NCBI GenBank assembly: GCA_045576235.1
Contig: JAZNGA010000026.1
Coordinates: forward strand, 1-46,669
From: SIG437 sp045576235
GTDB lineage: Bacteria; Bacillota; Clostridia; UBA1381; UBA9506
Direction of reading: 5' to 3'
Length of the DNA: 46,669 nt
A model generated the notes under the pieces. It was not told where the DNA came from and ran no database searches. It saw nothing but the letters and a program-made list of their open reading frames with translations. Shown piece after piece: positions 1 to 8,788 of this stretch. The translations under genes and the position numbers were made by a program. Within the stretch, counting starts at the first letter, position 1. Each line of letters opens with the position of its first letter.

Positions 1-144
1 AGCTGCAGGCTCTTCTGTAGCTGCAGGCTTTTCTGTAGCTGCAGGCTCTTCTGTAGCTGCAGGCTCTTCTGTAGCTGCAGGCTCTTCTGTAGCTGCAGGC
101 TCTTCTGTAGCTGCAGGCTCTTCTGTAGCTGCAGGCTCTTCTGA
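1..144 (-). repeat. 18-bp coding tandem repeat encoding (TEEPAA)n
   Basis: Eight consecutive 18-bp units start at 1, 19, 37, 55, 73, 91, 109 and 127 and run off the left edge. Each unit reads TEEPAA in the SLH protein frame. The unit at 19-36 has one change giving TEKPAA; the unit at 127-144 differs in its last base. Near-identity at the nucleotide level suggests recent slippage-type expansion, so copy number may vary between strains and assemblies. Confidence 0.95.
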
Positions 145-3042
145 AGCTTCAGGAGCTACAGAATCATCTTCACCAGGAACATTGTAAGCATCGTCGTCAA
201 CATTAGCGAATTCAATAGCATCAACGATTTCACCGTCAACAAGTCTAGCTACCATGATGTAGTAAACACGGAATGATTCTGATGCGTTGAAGTTTGTATA
301 TTTGAATGATGATGTTGAAGAGAGAGCTTTAACGAAGCTGTTTGTGCCTTCCTTAGCAACATCAACCATTGCTAATGTGCAACCTGTCTCGTAGTTGAAT
401 GGATATTCTTCGCCTGCGCCTTCAGCAGCTTCATCAGCGATTCTAACTTCACCATTTGCACGGTCTGTTACATAACCAGCAACGAATGTGATGTCTCCTT
501 CGCCGTCTTCAACAAGTGTGCATGTAGCATAATCATAAATCTTCTGAAGGTCAGCAATTTCATCAGCACCGTTAACTACGAACTGGATGATATCGCCTTC
601 AGCGAGTTCTGTCTCAACATCTTCATCAAGGATGTAAGCTGCTTTTGCACCGCTCTGGAATACTGTGATTTCAGTAGCTACTTCGTTCTCAGCGTTTAAT
701 CCTGTAGCAACGCTTGTTACGATAGCAAGAGCTGAAGCTCTGCCAGCGAATGCAAGTTCGTTGTAAACAAGAGCTGCACCAAAGTATCTGTCTTCGATAG
801 CATAAACATATGCATCGTAGTCAGCTTCTTCGTCGAGTGCTTTGTAGCTCATGAGAGCAACATCGTCAGCGTCAACAGTAAATTTACCAGCATCCTCTTC
901 ACCAGATGCAATCACTGTAACAGGAGCATAGAAGAATGTTGCTGTGTCTTCGAAGTAGTAGCCAGCGAACTTAGATGTTGAAGCTTTGTATGTGCCGTTA
1001 GCTGTTTCATAGTTGAAGTCTTCACCATCATCACCGTTTGCAGCTGCAAATGAAATCTTGTTGATTTCGTCGCCGCTTAATGAGAATGTGATAAGTCTTC
1101 TAGCAACATTAGCTTTAGCAGCAACTTCTGTTGCAGGAGCATAGTTATCCTGGATTGCTGTGATAAGATCAGCCTGATCATATTCAGCGTTTTCTGTGTT
1201 CTTATATGTTCTTGTTGAAACTGTTCCAGCTGTGAATTCGTCTGTAACCTTAACTGAATCAGCTAAGTTGTATGTTGCAACAGAACCATCTTTCTGGAAG
1301 AGTCTTAACTGATATACATTATCAAATCCACCAGAGTTTACACCAGCTTTTAAGATGAATGCATAGTTGTCAGAAAGTGATGAAACTGCTTTTGAATCAT
1401 AGATTTTGCCATCAGCTGTGAGGAAGAACACGCCTTCGTCACCAACTCTTAATGTTCTGCCATAAACAGGTGTATATTCAACTTTGTCGATGTAGTAAAC
1501 GCCTGATTTAGCACCTGTTACAGTACCTGTTACTGTTGCATCAGAAACATAGATGTCAACATAGAGAGCGCCCTCTTTTTCACCAGCAGGCCATACGAAT
1601 GTTAATACATCGTCAGCTTTGATGTCTTTGAGTTCGATAGCTTCGCCATTCTTGAAGATGCTGTATGTGAAGTTATCACCTCTAATGTCTTTGCTGAGTT
1701 CAATGTAGTCATCTTCTGTTAATTCGATAGCTTCTTCTTCAAGGTTAACTTCTTTAACCATCTTATATTCATACTTTGTGATGAATACATTTGTGAAATC
1801 TCCTGATTTAGGACCAACAAATTCAACATAACCTTCAAATGAAGCATCAACAAGTCCGTTGAATGCTGCTCTTGCATCAGCTGATGCATTGATCTTACCG
1901 ATTGCTGTGCCGTTTACATAAACAACAGCGTTTACATCAATGTCAAGTTCTTCAGGTTTAGAATCGTTTTCGATATCTTCCCAATATTTGAATGTTACAT
2001 CTGAAGCTGTAGCTGTAGCTGTTTCAATGTCTTTTTCAACTTTTAATGTTGTTGTTGTTTTTGTGTTGCCGATAACAGCTTTTAATTCGAGCTCTTCATC
2101 TTCGTTATAGAACATGTAAGCATCAACTTCTGCTGCTAAATAATCGTTAGCGTCTGTTTCGCCAACATAAACTTCAAGGCTGTCTACTAAATAACCATCT
2201 GCATCATAAAGTTCATCTTCATAAACTTCTTTGTCTGATACATTGTAAACCTTTGTGAGTTTGAGTTCAACTTTCTGTCTGCCGTCTTTTGTTAAGAGGT
2301 CAGCGTCTGATCTGTAGTTGTTAACAACTTCAGCTCTAACTTTGATGATGTCAAAGTACTGGCTTAAGAGTGTTCTTTCTTCGTAGTCAGCAGCTTTCTT
2401 ACCATCGTAAACGATGTAAGCTTCGCCATATGCTGTGTAGCTCTTAGCTACGAGCGGAGCTTCTAAAGCATTCTCAACGAGCAATGCAATGAGTGATCTA
2501 GGAGCTGCAGCTGTCGGGTTAGCTGATAAACCAGCTGTTACGCCGTATGTTCCAGCGAGTGAAAGGTAGCCATAAGGATATCCACCAAATGCAGCACTTT
2601 CAGCCATAGGACCATAACCTAAAGCGCACATAACCATCTTAACTGCTTCCTGATATGTAACAGCATTGTCAGGTTTGAATGTTCCGTCTTCGTAACCGTT
2701 AACGATTCCTTTGCCAGCTGCCCAGCCAATGTAACCTACTGCCCAGTGGTTAGAAGCTACATCCGGGAATGTGCTAACTGTGCTTGTTGCAGCACTTTCC
2801 TGTCCGAGTGCTCTACAAACAACTGCTGCGAATTCAGATCTTTTGATTTCTGCATCCGGGTTGAAGTTACCGTTCTCGTCACCTTTTAAGATGTCGAGAG
2901 CTGAAAGTAATTCAACAGCTGTGTAGTAGCTCTTTGTTTCATCGACATCTCCGTAGCTTGCAGCGCCTGTGCCAACTACCATGAAGCTAGCCATCATTGC
3001 TACACATAAAACTACCGAGATAAGTTTTTTGAGATTTTTCAT
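1..3042 (-). CDS. SLH-domain surface (S-layer-like) protein, C-terminus beyond window
   Basis: Open reading frame of 1014 codons without a stop, continuing past base 1. The start ATG (3042-3040) follows a GGGAGG ribosome site. The N-terminus (MKNLKKLISVVLC, then a hydrophobic stretch ending near GTGAAS) is a signal peptide. Three SLH repeats follow at about residues 30-195: one with FNPDAEIKRSEFAAVV, one with FPDVASNHWAVGYI and GTFKPDNAVTYQEA, and a weaker third. SLH domains bind secondary cell-wall polymers, so this protein sits on the cell surface. The following ~750 residues are acidic, rich in beta-forming segments and unfamiliar. The visible end is a (TEEPAA)n linker that probably leads to another domain or a cell-wall spacer. 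It has its own promoter and a ~125-nt leader. It could be the S-layer protein itself or an SLH adhesin. Confidence 0.85.
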   Translation of the reverse strand, partial: MKNLKKLISVVLCVAMMASFMVVGTGAASYGDVDETKSYYTAVELLSALDILKGDENGNFNPDAEIKRSEFAAVVCRALGQESAATSTVSTFPDVASNHWAVGYIGWAAGKGIVNGYEDGTFKPDNAVTYQEAVKMVMCALGYGPMAESAAFGGYPYGYLSLAGTYGVTAGLSANPTAAAPRSLIALLVENALEAPLVAKSYTAYGEAYIVYDGKKAADYEERTLLSQYFDIIKVRAEVVNNYRSDADLLTKDGRQKVELKLTKVYNVSDKEVYEDELYDADGYLVDSLEVYVGETDANDYLAAEVDAYMFYNEDEELELKAVIGNTKTTTTLKVEKDIETATATASDVTFKYWEDIENDSKPEELDIDVNAVVYVNGTAIGKINASADARAAFNGLVDASFEGYVEFVGPKSGDFTNVFITKYEYKMVKEVNLEEEAIELTEDDYIELSKDIRGDNFTYSIFKNGEAIELKDIKADDVLTFVWPAGEKEGALYVDIYVSDATVTGTVTGAKSGVYYIDKVEYTPVYGRTLRVGDEGVFFLTADGKIYDSKAVSSLSDNYAFILKAGVNSGGFDNVYQLRLFQKDGSVATYNLADSVKVTDEFTAGTVSTRTYKNTENAEYDQADLITAIQDNYAPATEVAAKANVARRLITFSLSGDEINKISFAAANGDDGEDFNYETANGTYKASTSKFAGYYFEDTATFFYAPVTVIASGEEDAGKFTVDADDVALMSYKALDEEADYDAYVYAIEDRYFGAALVYNELAFAGRASALAIVTSVATGLNAENEVATEITVFQSGAKAAYILDEDVETELAEGDIIQFVVNGADEIADLQKIYDYATCTLVEDGEGDITFVAGYVTDRANGEVRIADEAAEGAGEEYPFNYETGCTLAMVDVAKEGTNSFVKALSSTSSFKYTNFNASESFRVYYIMVARLVDGEIVDAIEFANVDDDAYNVPGEDDSVAPEASEEPAATEEPAATEEPAATEEPAATEEPAATEEPAATEKPAATEEPAA

Positions 3043-3176
3043 AGTTTCTCAAATCCTCCCTTATAATAATTTTTTATTTTCTACGAAAGAGTTTGTTTTG
3101 GCGTGTTAGTCGTTCCTCTTTCAAAAACAGAAAAACACGACTTGCGATGGAAATCCTCCATCTTGATTATGCATTG

Positions 3177-3205
3177 ATTATATCACTTGTTTTGCCGATA
3201 GTCAA
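3177..3205 (-). promoter_or_regulatory. Promoter of the SLH surface protein
   Basis: Read on the minus strand: -35 TTGACT (3205-3200), a 17-bp spacer, -10 TATAAT (3182-3177). This is close to the sigma-A consensus. Transcription would start near 3170 and give a leader of ~125 nt. The leader begins with a small hairpin (GATGGA/TCCATC) and ends with the GGGAGG ribosome site. A strong promoter with a long leader is typical for abundant S-layer genes. Confidence 0.75.
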
Positions 3206-3531
3206 TGCCTAATTTGCAGTTGTAATAAAAATGTAAAACAACTGTCTTGCAAATCTATATCCAAACGCACAAATTGTGCATTATTGCCAAATTCCATCCG
3301 CTTGTTTTGAGCAGCTTTCATAGTTTACGGGGCTTGCATTAACAAAATCCGCAATCTGACGATAATTTTTGATAACATAAGATGGGCTGGTGTTATTCCC
3401 CTGTGCAATGCAGGTTCTCACGGCCAAGGACCTCCACAAAACCAACTCCGCACAAAAAATCACTCTTATTATTTTAATATTAATTTTTCAAGTTGTCAAG
3501 TAAAATTTGTTACATTAATAAAAAAATTCTT
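3206..3531. other. Intergenic stretch without a convincing gene
   Basis: Between the two divergent promoters I see no supported gene. A 60-codon minus-strand reading frame (3281-3463) lacks a ribosome site and resembles nothing I know. Its sequence is less AT-rich than its surroundings, so a decayed gene fragment is possible. Confidence 0.4.
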
Positions 3532-3559
3532 TTGACATCCATTTTTTATGTTTTATAAT
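3532..3559 (+). promoter_or_regulatory. Promoter of the aroQ-comF operon
   Basis: Perfect -35 TTGACA (3532-3537), 16-bp spacer, perfect -10 TATAAT (3554-3559), about 75 bp ahead of the aroQ start codon. Confidence 0.75.
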
Positions 3560-3632
3560 AAATTTATTGATATTTCTTTTCACATATGTTATTATATGTA
3601 TTACTTTATATTATATTAGGAAGGAAGTCCTT

Positions 3633-4076
3633 ATGAAGACAAACATTTTGCTCGTAAACGGTCCGAACCTTAATATGCTCGGAATACGCAAGCCTGAAAT
3701 ATATGGAAAGACAACCCTTTCCGAAATTGAAGAAGAGCTTTGCTCCTATGCTGAAAAAAAAGGCTGCCACCTTTCTGCCTTTCAGTCAAATCACGAAGGG
3801 GCAATCATCGATGCACTTCATTCCGCCTATGGCAAAATCCACGGAATTATTATTAATCCAGGAGCATACACGCACTATAGCTATGCAATCCGCGATGCAA
3901 TTGAAGCTATTATGATTCCGACCATTGAAGTTCATCTTTCTGACATTCATAGCCGCGAAGCTTTCAGAAGCGTCAGTGTCATAGAACCTGCCTGTATATG
4001 TCAGATTTCAGGTCACGGCAAGGATGGTTATTTCATGGCTCTTGACCGCCTTTTAGAATACTTACGCAGCAAATAA
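3633..4076 (+). CDS. aroQ: 3-dehydroquinate dehydratase, type II
   Basis: 147 residues, the normal size for the small dodecameric type II enzyme. It dehydrates 3-dehydroquinate to 3-dehydroshikimate in the shikimate pathway. Recognisable family motifs are NGPNLNMLG at the N-terminus, QSNHEGAIID, the NPGAYTHYSYAIRDAI segment, and EVHLSDIHSREAFR. The start was placed at the ATG at 3633 because AGGAAGG lies just upstream; the in-frame ATG at 3567 would add an unrelated hydrophobic tail overlapping the promoter. The stop codon overlaps the first possible ATG of comF (TAATG). A second shikimate gene, aroK, lies elsewhere in the window at 22048, so the pathway is scattered. Confidence 0.93.
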   Translation: MKTNILLVNGPNLNMLGIRKPEIYGKTTLSEIEEELCSYAEKKGCHLSAFQSNHEGAIIDALHSAYGKIHGIIINPGAYTHYSYAIRDAIEAIMIPTIEVHLSDIHSREAFRSVSVIEPACICQISGHGKDGYFMALDRLLEYLRSK

Positions 4077-4087
4077 TGGAGTTTATT

Positions 4088-4852
4088 ATGAAGATTATGA
4101 AAAAACTTCTTTCTGTCATTTCTGACTGCACCGAATTTATTCTTGAGCTTTTCTTCCCGCCGAGATGTCTGCTTTGCTCAGAAATATTTCCTAAGAAAAA
4201 TCTCAAAACAGAGCTTTATCTATGCGACACCTGCAGGAAAGAGATCAGTTTTCTGAGCGGATACCGTTCTATATGCATAAAATGCTCGCGCCCCATAGAT
4301 GACGACAACATCCTTTGTCCTCTCTGCCAGGTCTGTGGCTATCACTTTGACAGCGCGCTTTCTTGCTGCATATATGAAAAGGATGTGAGGAAAGCGCTCC
4401 TTTCATATAAATTTGGCGATGCACGATATAAATACAGATCTTTTGCAGAAATGATGCTCCCTGTTTTAACAGAATCACCATACTACAGCTATGCAGATGT
4501 GATATGCTCTGTTCCCGTTAGCAAAAGCCGAAGGAAAGAACGCGGATTTGACCATATGCATCCCATTTCAAAATATATTTCTGCAAAAACTAAAATACCA
4601 TATGCAAAAGATGCCATAATCAAGGTTAAGGATGTTCCCCCGCAAAGCAAGCTTTCCTTTTCAGAAAGAAAGAGTTCTGTAAAGGGTGCTTTTAAAGTTG
4701 CGCGCGCATCGAGCATACGAGGCAAGACAGTAATCTTAATCGATGACATACTGACAACAGGCGCAACCGTGTCAGAAATCTCTAAAGTTTTAAAACAGGC
4801 CGGTGCTGAAAGAGTCATTGTTTTAACAATATGTATAACAAAAATAAAATAA
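4088..4852 (+). CDS. comF: ComF family phosphoribosyltransferase-like protein
   Basis: About 254 residues. The N-terminal third carries paired CxxC zinc-finger cysteines (CLLC, CDTC, CIKC, CPLC). The C-terminal part is a phosphoribosyltransferase fold with the PRPP loop VILIDDILTTGATVSE and the family motif KSRRKERGFDHM. ComF proteins act with the DNA-uptake helicase ComFA in competence; in many Firmicutes the gene is kept without full competence machinery, and no comFA is next to it here. The start at 4088 is favoured by GGAG six bases upstream. An ATG at 4076 overlapping the aroQ stop would add MEFI and allow translational coupling. Confidence 0.85.
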   Translation: MKIMKKLLSVISDCTEFILELFFPPRCLLCSEIFPKKNLKTELYLCDTCRKEISFLSGYRSICIKCSRPIDDDNILCPLCQVCGYHFDSALSCCIYEKDVRKALLSYKFGDARYKYRSFAEMMLPVLTESPYYSYADVICSVPVSKSRRKERGFDHMHPISKYISAKTKIPYAKDAIIKVKDVPPQSKLSFSERKSSVKGAFKVARASSIRGKTVILIDDILTTGATVSEISKVLKQAGAERVIVLTICITKIK

Positions 4853-4872
4853 ACAGGAGATGAATAGCCCTC

Positions 4873-6357
4873 ATGAACGAAAAGAAGAGTGTTTTATCTT
4901 TTTTGGCTGACAATCGCGAATTTCAATTCTTCACAATACTTTTTGCGGCCTTCATTTTAAAATATCTCATTTACGGATTCTGCTATTATCCCGCCCTTGA
5001 CGATTATATACAATATGGTGGATATCCTCTTTATGAAAATCCCTCTTTTGTCCTTTTTGAAATCGGCACCATCACATCAAGACCGCTCAGCGCCTTGTTT
5101 GACCTTTTTCTATGGGGCTCCTTGTGGAACATTCCGCAGCTTTTTCTGATTTTATCATCAGCTTTCCATTTTTTCTCGTGCGTGTTCCTATATAAGACGG
5201 CAAAAGAAAACGACATAGCCTTGTCTCCGCTTTTTGCAATATTTTTTCTGTTTTTTCCTTTAGGTTCGGAAGGAGCATATTGGGTTTCAGCATCTTCTCG
5301 CATTGTTTGCGGTGTTTTTTTCAGCGCTCTTTCCCTTTTTACCCTTACGAAATATTTAAAAAACAGAAAGGTTTTGTTTTTTATTTTATTTTTCCTGTGT
5401 TCTGCTTGTGCTTTTGCATTATATGAGTCGTGCGCTGTTTTCTGTTTTGTCGCATGTGCATTTATTCTGATAAAAAATAAAAATATCAAGCAAATGATTT
5501 TGCCTCTTTCCGCTCTTTGTCTGCTTCTTTTGTCGCTCTTTGCATATATGAAGCTTATGCAAAATGTCGGAATGATAGGCTCAAGAGCGACCGAGAGTTC
5601 ATTTTCCCTCATATTCACTCAGTTTAAGGATTTTCTCACTCAATTAATGGAAATTCTGACAAAAGGCAGCTTCAATGTCACTATCCGCGGCTTTTCAAGC
5701 GGCTTAAAGCTCATTTTATCAAAAGGATTTTTTGGTTTAGTATATTTTATCCTTATCCTCTGTGTATGTATTTTTTTGGGAAGATTCACAGCAGGCTCCG
5801 AAAGCAAACTACCTAGCGGAAAAAGAGCTTTTTTTCAGATTGCATCAGGCTTCATTTTGTTTTTTTCAGCATTTGCACCAAATCTGATTGTCTCTCCCGT
5901 CTGGATAACATACAGAACAATGTTCATTCCACTTATTGGTCTCTATATGATATTTGACATAATATTCTTCAAAATAAAAGCAAAGTCGGTGCAGACTGTT
6001 CTTTTAACATCGCTGATGTTTATCTTTATTGTCTCAGGCATAAACGAATATGACACCTACAAAAGAAATGCAGAGCTTGATGACGCGCTTGTTAAAAAGG
6101 TGTGCTACGCTATAGATGACGATGTTAAATGTGGAAAACGCGAAGCTGTCGTTTTGCTTGACTTCCTCCCCGAAGTGCCGCAGGTCAGCTTTTACAAAGA
6201 CCATGTCAAGAGCGTTTTCTATTCCGACTGGTCACTTACAGGCGCAGTCAGAGAGGAATTAAAAAACATAAACATAAAAAAAGTCACGCCCGTTTTCCCC
6301 GACATGACATTCGATTATTTTGATTGCTTCATCGTGGATTTACGAAGCAAGAATTAA
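4873..6357 (+). CDS. Polytopic membrane protein, possible GT-C-type glycosyltransferase
   Basis: 494 residues with roughly ten or eleven hydrophobic membrane spans and a soluble C-terminal tail of ~90 residues. The early loop after the first span holds an acidic pair (ALDDYIQYG) followed by a SRPLSALFD segment and SEGAYWVSASSRIV. This layout is like that of polyprenyl-phosphate-sugar-dependent GT-C transferases and GtrII-like proteins. That assignment is inference from topology and the DD loop, not from a clear domain match. AGGAG lies about 13 bp before the ATG, which is rather far. It follows comF by 20 bp and probably shares its transcript. Its stop codon lies 2 bp from the stop of the convergent gene, with no terminator between. 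Confidence 0.6.
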   Translation: MNEKKSVLSFLADNREFQFFTILFAAFILKYLIYGFCYYPALDDYIQYGGYPLYENPSFVLFEIGTITSRPLSALFDLFLWGSLWNIPQLFLILSSAFHFFSCVFLYKTAKENDIALSPLFAIFFLFFPLGSEGAYWVSASSRIVCGVFFSALSLFTLTKYLKNRKVLFFILFFLCSACAFALYESCAVFCFVACAFILIKNKNIKQMILPLSALCLLLLSLFAYMKLMQNVGMIGSRATESSFSLIFTQFKDFLTQLMEILTKGSFNVTIRGFSSGLKLILSKGFFGLVYFILILCVCIFLGRFTAGSESKLPSGKRAFFQIASGFILFFSAFAPNLIVSPVWITYRTMFIPLIGLYMIFDIIFFKIKAKSVQTVLLTSLMFIFIVSGINEYDTYKRNAELDDALVKKVCYAIDDDVKCGKREAVVLLDFLPEVPQVSFYKDHVKSVFYSDWSLTGAVREELKNINIKKVTPVFPDMTFDYFDCFIVDLRSKN

Positions 6358-6359
6358 TT

Positions 6360-7526
6360 TCAGTCCCGTAAATCTGTAACATATTTGGCAACAAGGCTAT
6401 ATCCGTATGTGTAATCGGGCGCCCATTTCGTTCCAAGCTCTTCAGCATATCTGACAGTCCCCGCCCACACCAGATTTTTAACTATATCATATCGCGCGTG
6501 GGTGGTGCCTATGGGGGCCACTCCAACATATGCGCACATATGATTGAAATGTGCTCTGACCCCGTCTTCTGCAGTTTCAAAGGTTTCGTGGTCTTCCGGT
6601 CTGTCTCCGACGGGTGCGTATATTTTTATTCCTGCCCAATTGTTTTGCTCAGGTCTGACATTTCCTGTGTATTTACCAAAGTTTGTTTCTTTTGCCGCCT
6701 GAGCATACATAATTTCCGGATTAATCCCTGTTAAATCTCCATATTTCCAATAAAGCGGTGCAACTTCTATAAAACGCTCGTGGGCACCTCTTTCCCTTGC
6801 CCAGCTTTGCGCTTTTTCTACAGTTATGTGTGCAGCATCAATCAGCGGCGTGTTAGTCAGCGTCACAGCATCGCCTTTTCCTTCTTTAGCCATAAGCGCC
6901 CTATAAACAATCACAGTCGCTTCCGCTCTTGTCACAAAACTTCCCGGTCTTAAATAGCCATCATTTCCTTTTATTATTCCGCGCTCTGCCGCTACTGCGA
7001 CAAGAGAAAACAAGGAAGATGATATTTCAGAGTGGTCATAAAAGCTTTTGGAGAGTATGTCCATATCTAAGATGTCAGATTCTGAAAGACCCATCGCTCT
7101 GACAACCGATGCTAAGAGCTCTTCTCTTTTGAATGGACTCTCAGGGGCAAATTGGTTTATGTCAAGCCCTTCTGATTTTGCGAGCACATTTTTTGTTCCT
7201 TCAATAAATTTAAATGACCATCTGTCAGGCGGAACATCAACATATGTCTGCACGCCTGAAGAATCCTCCATCTCAAATGCTTTTGAAATCATAGCTGCAA
7301 CCTGCTCTTTAGTCACGAGTGATGCAGGTAAAAAAAGATTTTCTCCCGCTCCCGAAATAACACCCCTTGAAGAAAGATATGAAATTGCATCTTTAGCCCA
7401 ACTATATTCTTCCGTGATATCCGCAAAATTTATTTCTCCGTTTTGCTCCATCTTTTTTATCGCCCCCGTGTTGACCGCTATAAAAACTATTGTAACCACA
7501 ACTAAAAAAGTCATTCTCTTAAGCAT
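6360..7526 (-). CDS. SLH-anchored endo-beta-N-acetylglucosaminidase (cell-wall hydrolase)
   Basis: 388 residues. An N-terminal hydrophobic signal or anchor (FLVVVTIVFIAV) is followed by three SLH repeats at about residues 30-215: FADITEEYSWAKDAI, YVDVPPDRWSFKFI, and one ending GSFVTRAEATVIVYRALM. The C-terminal ~150 residues match the glucosaminidase (lysozyme-like, LytG/Bax-type) fold, with the catalytic-region motif AQAAKETNFGKYTG and NNWAGIK. It should cut peptidoglycan glycan strands while tethered to the wall by its SLH domains. The start ATG follows a double Shine-Dalgarno (GGAGGTAGAGGT). No strong promoter was seen in the 100 bp before it, which is mostly filled by the prfB terminator, so partial read-through is possible. 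Confidence 0.83.
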   Translation of the reverse strand: MLKRMTFLVVVTIVFIAVNTGAIKKMEQNGEINFADITEEYSWAKDAISYLSSRGVISGAGENLFLPASLVTKEQVAAMISKAFEMEDSSGVQTYVDVPPDRWSFKFIEGTKNVLAKSEGLDINQFAPESPFKREELLASVVRAMGLSESDILDMDILSKSFYDHSEISSSLFSLVAVAAERGIIKGNDGYLRPGSFVTRAEATVIVYRALMAKEGKGDAVTLTNTPLIDAAHITVEKAQSWARERGAHERFIEVAPLYWKYGDLTGINPEIMYAQAAKETNFGKYTGNVRPEQNNWAGIKIYAPVGDRPEDHETFETAEDGVRAHFNHMCAYVGVAPIGTTHARYDIVKNLVWAGTVRYAEELGTKWAPDYTYGYSLVAKYVTDLRD

Positions 7527-7549
7527 ACCTCTACCTCCGCTTTTGTCTC

Positions 7550-7594
7550 TTAAAAAAATGAAAAGGTATATGAAAAACAGGTTTCATATACCTT
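7550..7594 (-). terminator. Rho-independent terminator after prfB
   Basis: Perfect 13-bp stem (7563-7575 with 7582-7594), 6-nt loop, then a T-rich run on the minus strand (complement of 7550-7562). It separates secA-prfB from the downstream glucosaminidase gene. Confidence 0.8.
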
Positions 7595-7627
7595 ATTTAT
7601 ATTAGAGCAAGCTATAAAATATGACTT

Positions 7628-8753
7628 TTATTTTTCGTTCAGAGTTCCTAAATTTGCTCCTTTTAAATATGCATTGATAAATCCGTCAAGGTCTCCGTCC
7701 ATAACGGCTCCAATGTTACCCACTTCATAATTTGTTCTGTGGTCTTTAACCATATTATACGGGTGGAAAACATATGACCTTATCTGGCTTCCCCATGCAA
7801 TATCCTTCATGTCTCCCTTCAGGTCCTCAATTTTTTCCTTATGTTCTCTTTCAGCCATTTCAACGAGCTTTGCTTTAAGCATTTTCATGGCTGTGTCCTT
7901 ATTTTGATGCTGCGAACGCTCACTCTGACACGAAACAACAACACCTGTCGGAAGGTGCGTTATTCTGATTGCAGAATCAGTTTTGTTGACATGCTGACCA
8001 CCTGCGCCACCAGAACGGAATGTGTCAATCTTGAGGTCATCGGGAGAAATGTTAATTTCAATGTCGTCATCTATTTCAGGCATAACATCGCAAGATGCAA
8101 AGGATGTGTGTCTTCTCCCTGATGCGTCAAACGGTGAAATTCTGACAAGTCGATGAACTCCCTTCTCGCTTTTTGAATATCCATATGCGTTGTCACCTTT
8201 AATCAAGATGGTAACACTTTTAATGCCTGCTTCATCACCCGGAAGATAGTCAAGCGTTTCAACCTCAAAACCTCTGCGCTCTGCCCATCTCTGATACATC
8301 CTGAAAAGCATCATTGCCCAGTCCTGAGCCTCTGTTCCTCCTGCACCCGGGTGAAGAGAAATGATTGCATTGTTTTTATCATATTTCCCCGAAAGAAGCG
8401 TTTCAAGTTTCATGACAGAAAGCTCTTCTGAAAGGTTTTCAAACTCTGCAGTTATTTCCCCAAGAAGCGACTCATCATCTTCTTCAATTGCGAGCTCAAC
8501 AAGCGTCAGCGTGTCTTCCCAATGAGTTTTTAATTTTTCATATTTTTCAACTTTTGCTTTTAATCTCTTTATCTGTTGCAGAATTTTCTGAGAATTTTGT
8601 GCATCATCCCAGAAGCCCGGAGCCTGCGTTTCCTCAGAAAGCCTTTCTGCATCTTCCGCCGCTTTAGCGACGTCAAAGTGAATCCCTCATTTCAATGATG
8701 TCCGATTCCATAGCCTGAAGGTCTAATCTGTATCTGTCATATTCGACTACCAT
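7628..8753 (-). CDS. prfB: Peptide chain release factor 2, with programmed +1 frameshift
   Basis: Release factor RF2, which reads UGA and UAA stop codons and triggers peptide release through its GGQ loop. The zero frame starts at the ATG at 8753 (AAGGA ten bases upstream), runs 26 codons and meets an in-frame TGA at 8675-8673. A +1 shift at CTT-TGA-C continues the protein to 7628, giving about 374 residues. Visible motifs are ISPFDASGRR with the SPF anticodon-like tripeptide specific to RF2, and the catalytic SGGAGGQHVNKT segment. The gene follows secA by 35 bp, the arrangement known from Bacillus, and ends in a strong terminator. Confidence 0.95.
8672..8688 (-). promoter_or_regulatory. Programmed +1 ribosomal frameshift site of prfB
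   Basis: On the minus strand the sequence reads GAGGGATTCACTTTGAC: an internal Shine-Dalgarno (GAGGGA), then the slippery CTT, the in-frame stop TGA and a following C. These are the three classical elements of RF2 autoregulation. Low RF2 slows decoding of the poorly recognised TGA-C and favours slipping into the +1 frame. The resumed frame reads DVAKAAEDAERL and joins the rest of RF2. Confidence 0.95.
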
Positions 8754-8788
8754 CAATTTCACATCCTTAATTATAAAATTTTTAAAAT

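Noticed and set aside
1..144. Regular 18-bp repeats that could suggest a CRISPR array
   Set aside because: Units are contiguous without spacers and encode TEEPAA in frame with the SLH protein.
3281..3463. 60-codon minus-strand reading frame
   Set aside because: No ribosome site, no recognisable family, no operon context. Kept only as a possible decayed fragment.
5031..5618. 195-codon frame opposite the membrane protein gene
   Set aside because: Fully antisense to a gene with a clear membrane-protein pattern; its composition is a by-product of the opposite frame.
7048..7605. 185-codon plus-strand frame opposite the glucosaminidase
   Set aside because: Antisense to well-supported SLH repeats, no ribosome site, and it runs through the prfB terminator.
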